Origin: Toxoplasma gondii ME49
Lineage: Eukaryota > Apicomplexa > Conoidasida > Eucoccidiorida > Sarcocystidae
NCBI RefSeq assembly: GCF_000006565.2
Contig: NC_031467.1
Coordinates: 372,001-436,000, forward strand
DNA length: 64,000 nt
Direction of reading: 5' to 3'
Below, piece after piece: positions 1-12,326 of the stretch (positions within the stretch are counted from its first letter, which is position 1; each line of letters begins with the position of its first letter). The position numbers and the translations under genes were made by a program. The notes under the pieces were generated by a model. The model saw nothing but the letters and a program-made list of their open reading frames with translations. It did no database searches and was not told where the DNA came from.

Positions 1-3000
1 GTCTCTTTCCCCCCGTTCGCTGTCACTCTGGCGTCCACCTTACCTGTCTCTTCTCCCGCCCCGTCCGCCTTTTCGCCTGCTGGAGATGTCCCGGTTTCCC
101 TCGCGTTCTTTTCTCGTTGTGCCTCAGTAGACGCCATTTCTCGACGTCGCACGTGGGAAGCCTTCTTTCAAGGGTCTCTGGCAGACGACCCCGAGTCTGG
201 GCGTCTAGGGTACTCTCCGCTGCTCCCTTCGGAGACGGAGACTTCTCTCTCTCGCCTGCTTTTCTCTTCGGTCCCAGACTGGTCGCAGTTCAAGAATGGG
301 AGTGCGGACCAGACCGACGCGCAGGCAGTTCTTTCTGTCGCACAAGAATTTGTGGACCTCCTGAACGCCTTCTACTCGGAGGTTTTCGTCTCTGAAAACC
401 TACGTGGCAGCCAAGCCTCAGACGCCGCAGCCAGACCCATGCCTGGCGCCTTCCACGCGCGGAGCGTCCTCGCCCTCTTCGATGAACTGGAAATGAATTT
501 CTGCTCGTGGGCGAAAGCCCAGGGCCTCATGAGTGGCGAAGGACAGAAGAGAAGGTACCAAGTCGCCAGCTGGCTTTCCGGCAAAGACCTGCGCGACACG
601 CCGGTCTCCTTCCACCTTCTCGCTGGCATTCAAATTCAAGTCTGTAAGTGGAGAGTGTTTCCGCGGCGACACGGTCGAACGAGGCACTGTGCTGCAATCG
701 TCGTCGACGATCTAATGTACCTTGCACCTGCAGGTGTACGGAACTCGACAACTCTATGGGCAGCGAACTTGACAGAAACCTCCATTGTCTGTATCTCAGA
801 ACTCCTGTACCGTACCTACATCTCATGAAGTCCGTTGCAGTCCAGATGAACTCTCATGTCTGTGAGAATCTCGTAACTCCTGCTGACTCTCACATCTCTC
901 AGCACCCAATCCGCGCTTCTCGTCGCCGTACAGCTTCCTGACACACTCCATTCGCTGCCTGTTTTTTCCACTCGTTTTCAGTGGACTTCCTGACCATGAC
1001 GTCCGGGACACCATGGGACCCTTCTGCCTGGTGGCGGCGGATCGAAAAAGATCTGGCAGTGAATCCTCTCTCCGATGTGGCTGCATATCACTCGGGCATG
1101 CGAAGACTCGCCGCAGTGTCTCGACAGTTCATTCAGAAGTTTCTCGCCCCTTTGCCAGTTGCGCTGCGAGCGGCCCTTCTAGCCCTCGTCGGTCGCTGGG
1201 CTGCGGAATGGGCGAAGGAAGCATCTCTTCCAGAAGATCGGGAATTCGCGGCTCCGCCATCTGCCGCCGAGACTTCTGAGAAGTACTTCGACTTCAGCGA
1301 CAGAAAGGGGAGGGCGCCGAAACTCTTCTTCCTCACCACACTCACTGGCGGTAAGAACACGCTCCGGCTCCGGGCAGGGGGGAGGCAAAGTTTGTGGAGC
1401 AGCAGACTCAAGCAGCAGGATGTGATGAATGCACTTTATTTCAACAGACGAAAAGAGACGCACACATCGCGAGTTCTGTCGGATGCCCCGGTGTACCACT
1501 GAGACCACATGGCTGAATATAAAGACGCGTGTTAGTAAGCTGTATATGAAGGCATGTATCTCTCTAGGTATATATATATATATATATATATATATGCATG
1601 CGTCTATGTGTGGCCGATAATGCTAAGATAGAAGCAACCAAGACACATTTAGTTTTTGCAGGGTCGGTCTAGTGCCTCGCTGTAGTGTGCCGATCACACA
1701 GCTCCTTGTCCTCGGAAAGATATGGCGAGACGAGATGTGCGAAGGACTGGAGACTGTTTCTCGATAGATATTTGAGAGTTCCATGCGAAGCATATGCCTG
1801 TGCATTGCAAGAGGCGAGTGCAACCCTTCCAGCTGTACGTTCAGGAGTCGCTTGTACCTGTACAAAGCAGTGACTGATGCCTTCTTCACCCACAGAGTTG
1901 CTCAGCACTCGCTTTGTTCACGAGAAACGAAAGCGTCAAAAGACGGAAGTCTGTTTTACAGGCCCAAGTGATTCAACAATTTTCTCATGTGACCGTTTGC
2001 ATGATGAGACTCTAAAACAAGTAGAAACAGATGCCTACTTAGCCGTTTCCCTGTGGTTTTACTCTTTGACATGGAAACCTAAAGAGCAACTTCAACACGG
2101 GAGACAGACTCACTACGAAGTCGCATTTTTTCGTGTTCGAGTGAGGTCTCTATGTGCGGAAACAAGCTTGCAGCTGCAACTCCCGGTCTCTAGAGCCGTG
2201 TGTAAACGCATCGCAGGATGTGGTCTCTGGGCATGTATGTCATCGGTATTTTTTTCTCTTTTTAGGACGGAGTCCGGCAGAAGCGGCTGCCCGAAGCATC
2301 AGCGAATCCTTTCGAATGGGCGATGGCGCAAATCTCAGCAGGATAGTCGCAAGTTCTTCCAGTAAGTTCTTCGATAAGACATTCGTTTTTTACCAGTGTC
2401 GCTTCAACTCGTTCTTCTTCCCGAATTCCTTCTTTTCGCATTCTCACTTTTGCACTTGGTCGACTCTGTTGTGTTTGCTTCTGCGCTCCAGTCGGCGCAC
2501 CTCCAGTGTCGCGCTCGTTCCCTGTGTCGGTTTTAACTGCGTCAATATCCTTCCACTCTTCTCCACCTTCCCGACTGCGTGCCTAAGTTCTCTGTATTCC
2601 TCGGTTTTCACCTTCTCCTATCCTTCTCTCTAGTTGCTGTCTCTACGCCTGATCGGTTGTCTCAAGTCTCCGTCTCCACCTGCCACCGCCTGCGTCGTCC
2701 TCTTGCCTCTGGAATCTTTATTCCTCTCTTGCCAGTCTCCTTCTGCACTCGTTTTCGCCGCTGGTTTCTTCTCTTCGCCACCCTCTGTGCTTCGATCAGA
2801 ATCGAAAAAGGTGAAGATGTCCTACCTGCCGATTGGCCGGGTTGTCCACGTCGGAGCGTGTCCATCATTGGGTCCAGGCATGTGGGCGGCCTTTGCGGAT
2901 CCGACCGGGTTAACGTCCGGATCTTTGTCTCTCTCTCGCACGTCTCTTCGTCGTGCGTTCGAGCTAATTGCTTCCTCGAGTTCAAACGCGCTAGCTCCTT

Positions 3001-5602
3001 TCGCAGCTGCCGCGAGCGTCCTCGAGCAAATCAAGGTCTTGGGTGCCGATCTCGAGGTAAATTTCCAGCGCCTAGGGAAACCAAGTGGCTTTCGGTTGCT
3101 CCTGTGTTCAACTGACGCGTCTGCGTTTCCTCGCACGATGGCCGGTGCCCGAGACACACTCCGACTATACGCTCAACAGAAGGATTCCAGGCTACCCTAG
3201 TTACTTTTGCTATATTGAAACCTGGTCTTAACTTGGCGTCGCGCCGACAGGTCTTGTCCTAGCTCCGAGCGTTACCCCGGCTGGCCCTGTCGCAGGAAGG
3301 GAACTGTTTCCAGCTTCACATTATTCACCTCCTTACTTGCGTTTCCGTACCCTGATCGTCTCTTTCCTGTTCTATTATACACGGGGGACTACAGGGTAGA
3401 CGCGAACAACACTGTTCGCCTCGATCGCGCTGCGTTGACACAGTAGAACTCAAATCTGAGTTGACAACTTGAGCAGCGGCTTGGGGACGGAGGAGATGGC
3501 AACTTATTTGGACCAATCTAAACGTGTGGTTCGAAAGTCGTTTTCCGGAGAACTAAGGCGATCTCATATTTGCTCATTCTCCCGCGGCGGAACAGAGATT
3601 GCGAGTTGTGTTTCGCGATCCGAGGATATCTCTTCATGCGTGAATGAGGCGCTTTGACCTCGCAGAACGCAACGAGGGACAAACAAGCCCGCGTCCAACT
3701 TCCTTCTGTCGTTTTCGCTTTCTTCTCGCGGAAGGGTGCTGTGGATAGAACTAACTTGTTGTCATATATCTTTCGCTCATCTCTGTATTGCTTCCAACCG
3801 GTAGAGGATACACTGAGTCTCTGTGAGAGACGTCTATCACTGGGAAACAGACGGAAGTGTTTATTGTGCTGCTTGACTCTTTCGTGTCCGGTCTACAAAA
3901 CGTTTTGCAGAGAAAGAGAAACTTCTTTTCCCCTGTTTTCTCTCTGTGTTCCCTATCAGAGAAAACGTTTCACTGGGAAGAAAGTCAGGGATGTTTTCGT
4001 GCGTCGCCCTTCTTTTGTTATTGCAGGGCGCCACGGAAGCAGAGCTGCCTCTTGCCCTCTTAGAGAGTCGCATGGTGCGAACCAAGTTCGCACAAGAATA
4101 CCACTGTGCAGTGGCGAAACGTAAGTCGTGAATTTGAGGAAGATGTGAGGACAGTGACGCTGGCATTGGTTTTCCAGAGGTCTGGAATTTTCTTTTTTTC
4201 AAGTCTTGCATTCTGGTCGCCGTGCTCTCGAGCTACCTTCTTCGAGCTTTTCAGTTCAGTCGCTTGAGAAAGACGTTGCTCCTCACCAAAAAACGGCGTC
4301 GACGTTCAAACGGCCTCGCAGTTCTCCTCTCGAGTCTGTTGTCAGTTGGATTCATGACAGCACTTCCCTCTCTGCGTTTTTCCTTCGTGGCTGAACCCTG
4401 CTCTCTGTAGCTGCCTCTTGCGCTGGTTTTGAGGCGGCTTCTTCTCTTGCTGTCATCTTCTTTGTTTTCGCGTTGTTCGCCTTCTCACCTGGTGCGGTTC
4501 TTTCCATCTCGCTTGCGAGAGAAACAGTGGGCCGTGCATTTCGTTAACTCGCTTTTCTCTCGCCCCTCTCTGCGGAGCGTCTCCCCCGGCGCACAGCTCT
4601 TCAGCGCCATGCCTCTTCCACCGACGCCGACAGAGGACCGGACCTCATCGTTTGCACGGTCCTGTCGCTCACTCTGTTTCCAGGTGAACTTGCGCGCTAT
4701 CTCCGGAGGTCGACAGCACGCACCAAGGCGGAGCTGGAAGCTCTGGTGCAAGACACAGTTGTCGAGATCGCCTACAATGAGCCCCTGCCGGCGCCCAGAT
4801 CCGCGAGCACACGAGGAGACTCCAGTTCACTGATGCCGCCAGACGACGGCCTCTTGGAGCGCCCCAAGCTCTACATTTCGTGCAGTTTTGCGAGAGATGC
4901 TGAAGAGCGCAATGCCTTCGTCGACTTCGTCATGGCCAGTAAGAAACGCGAATTCAAGAAAACAGGGTTTGCGCGAGGAGGAATCAAAGGAAAGGGTACA
5001 GAGTTTGAGAGGCTTGAAATGTCGAGAGAGACCAATCCTTGCATGACAAGCGCCTGTCTGAGATGTGCCGTGATCTCCAGCTGCCCCACGTTTCCTAACC
5101 AGTTCAATTCTTCGGGGTAAGGTGGCAGATGCTGTTCGCGTGGCTGTCTCTGACCTGGTGCACAAAGCGAAGCCAGTGGAATGAATCCTCGAATGGAGAG
5201 GCACACAGACGCCCCTCCTTCTTTGCATGTGCACTACATCTACTCCGTTAGACTTTCTCTCTCTGAGAAATGGGTAGAGGGTAGTCCACCCCGTCTGCTC
5301 CTTGACGCGCACAGGGCATTTCTGGGCACCAAAGTTGATACTCGCTTGAGACGCCAGCGTCGACGGCGTTTACCTTCTTGCGCACCCGCGTCTTTGATTT
5401 TCCTCAGGGCGAACCACAGGACGATTTTGGCGCGGCATTCGAGGAGTTTTCAGAAGCGTCAAACGCAGAGTTCTTCGCCTCTTTCGACGACCGATCCAGC
5501 GACCAGCTGAGGCATCTGGGGACGCCCGTGAGAAATGCGGAGCGGGACCTCTCGTCTTTTGATGTTGACATCGAGTGCTCTTGTGACGTATTTGTTTCTT
5601 GA
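1..5602 (+). CDS. Unrecognised conserved-looking protein, 3' part of a spliced gene (at least 652 codons)
   Basis: Exons 1-643, 982-1350, 2266-2361, 2800-3056, 4027-4120, 4684-4938 and 5358-5602, with a TGA stop at 5600-5602. All joins are GT-AG and phase-consistent, and together they give 652 residues. Frame 1 is open from the first base, so the start lies upstream of the window or in an earlier exon. I do not recognise the family. The visible part is mainly helical and soluble, with no signal peptide, clear membrane span or catalytic motif. Hydrophobic segments include SYLPIGRVVHVGACPSL and KLYISCSFARD. The C-terminus is acidic (GEPQDDFGAAFEEF). The last acceptor (5357) was chosen because it alone keeps this acidic tail in frame; the nearer acceptor at 5407 gives an Arg-rich reading ending at a different stop. 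An alternative is that the final exon splices onward into the next gene instead of stopping at 5602. Existence as a gene is likely; function is unknown. Confidence 0.6.
1569..1595. repeat. (TA)n microsatellite in an intron
   Basis: About thirteen TA units followed by GCATG, inside the intron between exons 982-1350 and 2266-2361 of the first gene. Confidence 0.92.
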
Positions 5603-6686
5603 CATGATTTACAGGTGCTCTGTGAGACTTGAAACGTTCACTGTTGGCCATGGAAAACTCAAATTGCCTTCTGTTTCCTTTTTCTTTCGAAACTTGATGT
5701 TATCCATGGACTCTGTGTTTACATGTTTCATCGTGATAACCATGGCGTTTTGTTAGTTATGCCAAGAACGATCCCAGATGATCCTGATAGTCGGCTTCAT
5801 TTTGACACATGATGAGCAAGAGGTGCTCTCTTTTTCGATCGATCCACATTTGATATTCCTCTCAGATGTCGTATCTTCTTGCTTTCGCTCTCTGTCTGTT
5901 CAGAGGCTTGCGTGAGTGTTGAACAGCCACCTACGAGTGTTATCCCCGGTAAGTGAAGGTTGTGTCGTTTTCAAAATCTCGTGTGTCTTTCTCTGGAAAA
6001 GTTTCAGGGGCTTCTTGTTTTTGCGTTGTTCTCGGCTTATTCGGTACTAGGAGACACGCAAGAACTCCACGCGCAAGCATAAGCATGTTTCTTTCGCTCT
6101 GTGTATGTCTATGGAACCTGGATCTGGTGAACGGGATCCTTCTCGACCGAATCCAGGAGTTAAGCTTGGCTTAATTCACCTGGCGTAAGTTTAAGCAACA
6201 TTCAAGAGCGTCCTCGCTGTTGTCCAGGATATGTATCCTTCGATTCGCACTTTTCAGTTCCTCTCGTAAAAACGAAACTGTCTCCGGTTCTCTTCCGTCT
6301 CGTAGTGTCACTCGCCCGTGTCCCCCACCACTCTTCTCCGTTCTTCAGATGGCATTGCACAGGAATTTCTCGGATTCCTTCCTGCCGCAATTTCTCCCTC
6401 AAGGCCACTTTCAGTTGCTCGCACATGCGCGTCTTTTCTGGTGTGTGCTTTCTTCTCTGTGAAATCTTGCTTTGCTCGATTTCTCTTCTTTCTCGACTTC
6501 TCCTCTGCAGTTTCGGTCCAACACAGACACAGCTTCACGCTATCGTTTTGTCTGCTGCTTCGGTCTGGTGTCTTTCCTCTCTACACATTCGCTTTTTAGG
6601 GCTGCCTCGACACCTGCACAGTGCCACAGTGCCTCCGTTTTTCTGCAGCTTCGATTCGTCAAGCACAGAGGCCGGCGGCGTGGCGA
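5603..6686. other. Gap between two same-strand genes
   Basis: About 1.1 kb between the TGA at 5602 and the ATG at 6687. It should hold the 3' UTR of the upstream gene and the promoter/5' UTR of the downstream one. A pyrimidine-rich stretch around 6240-6640 ends in several CAG acceptor-like sites, for example at 6646-6648, so a 5' UTR intron is possible. I see no separate gene. Confidence 0.4.
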
Positions 6687-9600
6687 ATGGACGCTTTGAC
6701 GCACCTGCATCTTCCGCGTTCCTACGGTCCCTACCTGTTCTCTTTGCTCCAAGATCTGCCGGCAATGGATCGCCCTTTCGATCTTCGAGCGTCTGGACAG
6801 CTTTCCGAAAACAGCGTTGTTCTCGCGACAGATGTCGATGACACGCTGATCGCGTCGGGAGGGTGGAAAATTAGACACCCTCCCGTCTACATCGGTGGCG
6901 CGGATACGATGTACAGCATGAAGACGGGGTACCCTGGCATGGGTCCGCTTTACTATCTGCTGACTCGTAGGCCTGGAAAGCAGGAAGAGGTGTTGCATGG
7001 AACGCCTCCCGCTTCCCCTACGACGTCGACGACTTCTGGTGCGACCGATTCTTCTTCTGCCTCGCTGATCAGGGCTGCAGGGCAGGACTCACCGCCAGCG
7101 CGCGAGCAGAGTCGGGTGCTCCCACTCATCATGCTCACTGCGCGTTTGTCTATGAAGTTCCTCAGACCCATCTTCAGACCCCGCTCTCTCTACACCCAGA
7201 TGGCTAGGCTGTATGACTACGGAGCCGCCATGATGACGAAAAGTCTCTACGTGGCAGAAAACAGCCTTCTGATGGAAAATCCGCAGCCAATCGTCACAGC
7301 GATTCGAGGTAACACGCGAGCATCTGTGTTGTCTGAGAAAAAAGTGGTGAATTCCTGAACACGGCCCCATGACGGGAAGTTGAAGGTATGGGTTTTCATG
7401 CAGTCTCCTGTTTCCCACCTTGCGTGCTGCTCGTCGAGCGGTAGGGAAAAATAGCATGAAAGAATGGAAGAGACACGGGTAGTTCAGTACTTCGTGGTGT
7501 CTACTTGCTGTTCGTATTTAACCGACGAGTGCTTATCGAGTTCCTTCCGTCTGTTTAGTCAGTGCGGCCACCATTTTGTGTAGCCTTTCGCGACAAAGTT
7601 ATTCAGGAAAGCCTTGAAAAAGTACACTTGGGCAACCAGCTTCTTTTTTCTGCAAGATGTTGAGGATCATTGGAAAGCAAAAACGCCACCAAACTGGTAT
7701 ACAAATTTGGGAATAGCTGTTGTTCCTGGAGCTGCGTCATTGACTGCAGGAAAAGGTCGTCGAGGATTGAACAAAGTGAATGGTATTGAGATTTACATGC
7801 GACAAGCTGCCGACGGCACTGCAGATCCTTCCTTGCCCCTTACACCCGCTACCAGATTCATGTTCGCCGGCGACACTTTTGAACGGTAAGACGTGTAAGA
7901 AGAAACGAAAGTTTCCCCATGGAAGTTTTAAAAAGGCCTTGATTCTGGAGATGTATCTATTCTCGTCAGGTTTCAAGTGTCTATTGGCGTATTCGTGTGC
8001 TAAATCCCACTCTCCATTTGTTCCGAGATGGTACTGGTGTATGTCGACCAACGTATGAGTTACAATCAAGGCCATAGACCAGGTTATTCGTATGTCGTGT
8101 CGTTTTCGCTTCTTCTACATGCCTTTTCAATTGCCAGCGCCTCTATTATGTATATAACGTTTTCCCGTGGTTTGCTCAACTCGTTCTCCTATTCATAAAA
8201 TCCCTGCTGGTGGCAGTCTTTCCAGATGCGTTTCTATGTGATGGCATCTGCATGCGCAGGCCGCCCCGGATTCTGTATCTCCTGTCTTCATGTCTTTCAG
8301 TTTTCCGCGCTTGTTTCATCCGTTCAGCTGCTTGATGGCAAGGCACAGTCTTGCGAGGTCGAGCCTGATCGTCGACAAGTGACTGCGAGATACGCAGAGT
8401 CACTGTATTTGGCTTGTTCGATTTCTTATGGCCACCATGTTATTTGCTTTTAATTAGTGATGTCCAGCGTATATTTTAAAACGTGAGACAGCCGGCTACA
8501 GATTTTTATCCTAGTTAGACTACTATTCTGGCAAGCATCTTTAGTCTTGATGAAACAAGCACACACACGTAGCTCGACACGGGCCAACCGGTTCGTCACA
8601 CCACTTCTTATCGCCCTTTTTTCGTGTCTTTTCTTATGGTGCCTCCCAGAGACCTCGAGGCATGCATTGTTCTAGGAATGCGTCAACAAAAGTCGTTTCT
8701 AAGCTGCTTCATGCACATTGTCTTCGACGCTACCACCGCGGGCGGGTCCAGACAAGGTGCCTTTCCTCCTACGTTTGGCAGCTCCGACTTCCGCGACGCC
8801 GAAGAGCTGCCGCGTGACGTTATCCTCTTCAATCTTGCAAAGTATGTTTTTCGCCGGTTCGATCCAAAAGAAATGCTCGTATACACCTGTGAATCCAATT
8901 TAACAATATGAAAGAGAGAGCAGTGTTTCACCTCACCTCCGAAAAGGCCTCCAGCATACGCAGTAGTGTCGTTTTTGAGCTTTGCCAAATTGTTTAATCT
9001 GCCACAACCAGCTCCAGAAAGGCAACCTAGCACTGCCACTGCAATCCCAGAGACCATAAGTAGACCAACTTGAGGAATCGTCACATACTGAGGGTAGATA
9101 CTGTCTGTTTACAAGTGATGCACGCGACCGACTCGTGCTTTCAGTGTTTCAGTGTCTTGCGTTCGTTTTCTGTTTTCTCTCTCACTCTGTCCTCGTCCGT
9201 TTCCTCTCTGCCCTTCTCTTCCTAGCGTCTGTGCCTTTTTCTGCGTGTTGTGTTCTTATGTGTGTCTGAGTGGTGTTTCATTTGCCCTCACAGTGTCGCT
9301 GGTCACGTCGATTCACTCGAGTTTCCGTTTGAGTTGTCGGTCTCTTCGTCGACGTCTCAGCTTTCTCGAACTGCCACCCATCTAGCTGTCGGCTGGGAGT
9401 GTTTACGAGATGTGACGTGTCTTGCCTCAGTTCGGAAAACGAGATGCGCCTGCTCTTGAAGAGATAAATCGGCTCGGGCTTCTTTTCGAGGGCGAATAAA
9501 GCAAACATACTCGGGATAACATCGGATCCGTGTGAAATCACATACCGTATCCCGTTGGCATCTGATGAAGATGAGATGATCGTTGTTTGCTCTCAGGCAC

Positions 9601-12326
9601 GGTGTAAGCGAGGCTGTTGACCTGTCTCCGAAATCCACGGTGAATCGTCAAGGGGAATTTTCTGGAGCCCTGGGAGCAGCTGTCCGCTACGCTGTTCGTC
9701 TCCCGCCTGACGCTTTGCCTTCGTGGGGAGATGCGAGTTGCGAGCAAGTGCGTCTGGACTACGCGTGGCAGCTGTCTCAGCAGGTTGGCGTCCGGCTTCG
9801 TCACCTCTTGAACACCCTCCGGTTCTCCTGGAAGCGCGACAACATGTCGAATATCCTCGAACTCGAGTCTAGCCCGCCTCTCATTTTCCTCAACTGTTCT
9901 CACATCGAGAGAGCTGAGCCCGGCGATGGCCCGTCGATCCGTTTTCTGCCACCTGAGGAATCATCTCCGTTCTCAGGTCCTCTTCTGGATCAAAACGGTC
10001 GCGTGCGTGTCGACGGCCTCGGTCTCCCTATCGTCACCTACCGAACCGCGGTCGGCGCCGCCTTGCATGCGAGGTTTCTTAACCTGATCGACCAGAAAGA
10101 TATGGCGAACTTGGCTGTCGCGGTAGGTGCCACAGACAACTCGAATGGATTGATAGGGCGCGGCCAGAAAGAAAACGTGTAACCGCAAGCTTGGAAACCG
10201 ACAAGGAAACACGTTGGTGTTTGAACTCCTCGGTGGCAGGTACAACAACAAGGGAAACGTGACGACTTACAAATGACTCGAGACACACGACAATGTGTCA
10301 GTAGACAGAGGTGTGGGTGTCGGGTGCATGAAAAGCTAAGAGAGAGAAACACACAGCCAGACCATGAATCCATGCAAATGATGATTCGAGTTCCTGGGAA
10401 GCAAGACGACTTCTCGGTTTGCCGTGATGCGACCGACCCCCAACTTTGGACTGCAGGCTTTTAACCTGGCAGTCGGGTGAGCTGAGGCTTTTGTCTTGGG
10501 CTCGGAAAATCGAATTTGAGCAAGGCAGTGGGGTGTTTTGTCCCTGTTCTCTCTTCAGACGATTCGTCAGCAGCGGAATCTTGGACCTCCCGCAACAGAG
10601 GCAAGAGCAGAGCAGTGGACCGAGTTAATGGCGGACTTGCGGCTGCAGCAGTTGATCTTCGGGGACGTTCCGCCTGCGGCGTTTTTGGCGGCGCATTCTT
10701 TCTCGGTGAATTCTTCTCTCTCTGACTCCACTGGACAGCGTTTGCGGACCGTCACGTGTCGCACACAACAAGAGGAGACGTTTGAGCTCTTCGCAAAGGT
10801 TTTGCGATCCACGTTCGAGGCTGGACAAGCCTACCAAGCGGCGCTTGAAACGGCGTGGAGTGCGTGGACCCGAGCCTCGCGTCTCTACTGCGTGTATGAG
10901 CCCGAATTTCTTCACCTGTGCACCGCCGGCCAAGCCGAGCTGGAGTATTTAGTGCATTCGGTAGCTCGGGTTTCACCGTTCATTCCAGCTGAACCGTCGT
11001 CTACGACCGCGGAAATGTGTCAGATGCGAGGACAGGGAGGGGAAATCACAAAACCAGCTTACGAGCAGGTTCTCCTCGGCGTTCTAAGTCGCCTGTGCCT
11101 CGCCAATCTTGACGCGTGCCGTAACTTGCTCGCGCACTTGCAAGACATGGGGAGACTTGCACAGTGGAGAGTTGAAACGCCATCTGCTACGTCGACGGGT
11201 CCAGGACTTGTGCTTGACAGCTTCGGATTCGTCGCCTACCCTGACTCAAATCCGCGTGGTAAGTGATGGAGCGGAATCGGGGCGCACATTTTGCTTTTTA
11301 ATTTCGCAGCAGGGCATCGCAATTTTACATCACGTGGTACGCAACAGCAAACCGAATGCTAATTGACAGAGTTAAGCCACACAGAGTTGAACTGTGGTTC
11401 CATTCAATACCCAAGGGAGATCGAGTTCGGGAACCACTATGTCCGTTGCTGAGAGACGAGGATTCGGAAATCGGGTGAAAAAGAATGTTCGGTGTTGAAT
11501 GGTAGTGTGGTAGTGTACGACCCTATAGTGCAATAGCAGTCTCTCACAGAAAACTTGAACGTTGTAAGAAGGCGACTGCATGTTACCAGATATCTAAGGT
11601 CAGTCGCTGGCGACAGGGATGACGTCTTCGTGACTTACCCGAGAAGTCGTTTGAACGAGGAAGCAGAATCTCATCGGTATGGTGTGTTCACACGGATGCG
11701 TAAACGGTCGTTAATTCGATCGGTTGTTGCTAAATAGTATCAACTGGGAAGCGGTTTCATTCGTTCATGTTGACTCCGGTGTTCTGCATGCCCATGCAGG
11801 CGGCCTTCGTCGGAAACTCCGTTTACCATCGATACTCAAAGCGATGGTTCGCCAGACCCCTGCAGAAAAGCAGACAACATGGGCGGGGCAGTACGATGTG
11901 CCTCAGTGGGTAGAAACAGCTGCTGTGTGGAAGCAGTTCGAGGTTTGTCTCATCACGCCGCTGCAGCGACTGGCCACAAGGACTGCAGAGGAATTGGGGA
12001 CTCGCCGGTGGGGCTTCCAGGCGTTTAAACTGGACGCCGCTGCTTCTGAACTCACTTACCCAAATTCGCCTATTTCGAGTCCCGATCTCCTTTTGCGCAC
12101 CATTGGAGCAAAAGGTTTCAAACCTTCTCGGGGAACAGAGTCTGTGGAAGGAGGCAAGGCGGTGGATCTACCAGGGCCGCAACGCGGAATCGTTACAGGA
12201 TATGGACAGGAGTTTGCAGAGAGGAATGCCTCGCCGAAGGAGCGTGCTGCCCAGCTGCTCGCTGTGCGCGATGAGAGAGCGAGAACTATCGCTGAGATGC
12301 AAGCTGTCTCCGCTTCTCAGGCATAA
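6687..12326 (+). CDS. HAD-like phosphatase domain protein, App1/DUF2183-like, with long unassigned C-terminal region (931 aa)
   Basis: Exons 6687-7308, 7657-7885, 8650-8841, 9597-10122, 10559-11258 and 11800-12326, ending in TAA; phases match at every join. The N-terminal third shows haloacid dehalogenase signatures: DVDDT at residues 49-53 (motif I, DxDxT), the Thr of LTAR at about 151 (motif II), and GDTFERD at 279-285 (motif IV-like acidic loop). The sequence after motif I (Tyr-Pro-Gly-Met-Gly-Pro-Leu-Tyr) suits the App1/DUF2183 phosphatidate phosphatase group, though the match is from memory. Residues 100-135 are a Ser/Thr/Pro-rich insert. The remaining 600 residues are helical, lack membrane spans and match nothing I know. 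The start ATG at 6687 is the first in frame after an acceptor-like site; the ATG at 6765 is an alternative. The exon ending at 8841 could read through to a stop at 8911, giving a short form. Its substrate cannot be told from sequence. Confidence 0.72.

Noticed and set aside
8842..8911. Read-through end of the HAD-like protein at 8911
   Set aside because: The GTATGT donor at 8842 joins in phase to the long frame at 9597, which otherwise has no start; the read-through codons are AT-rich.
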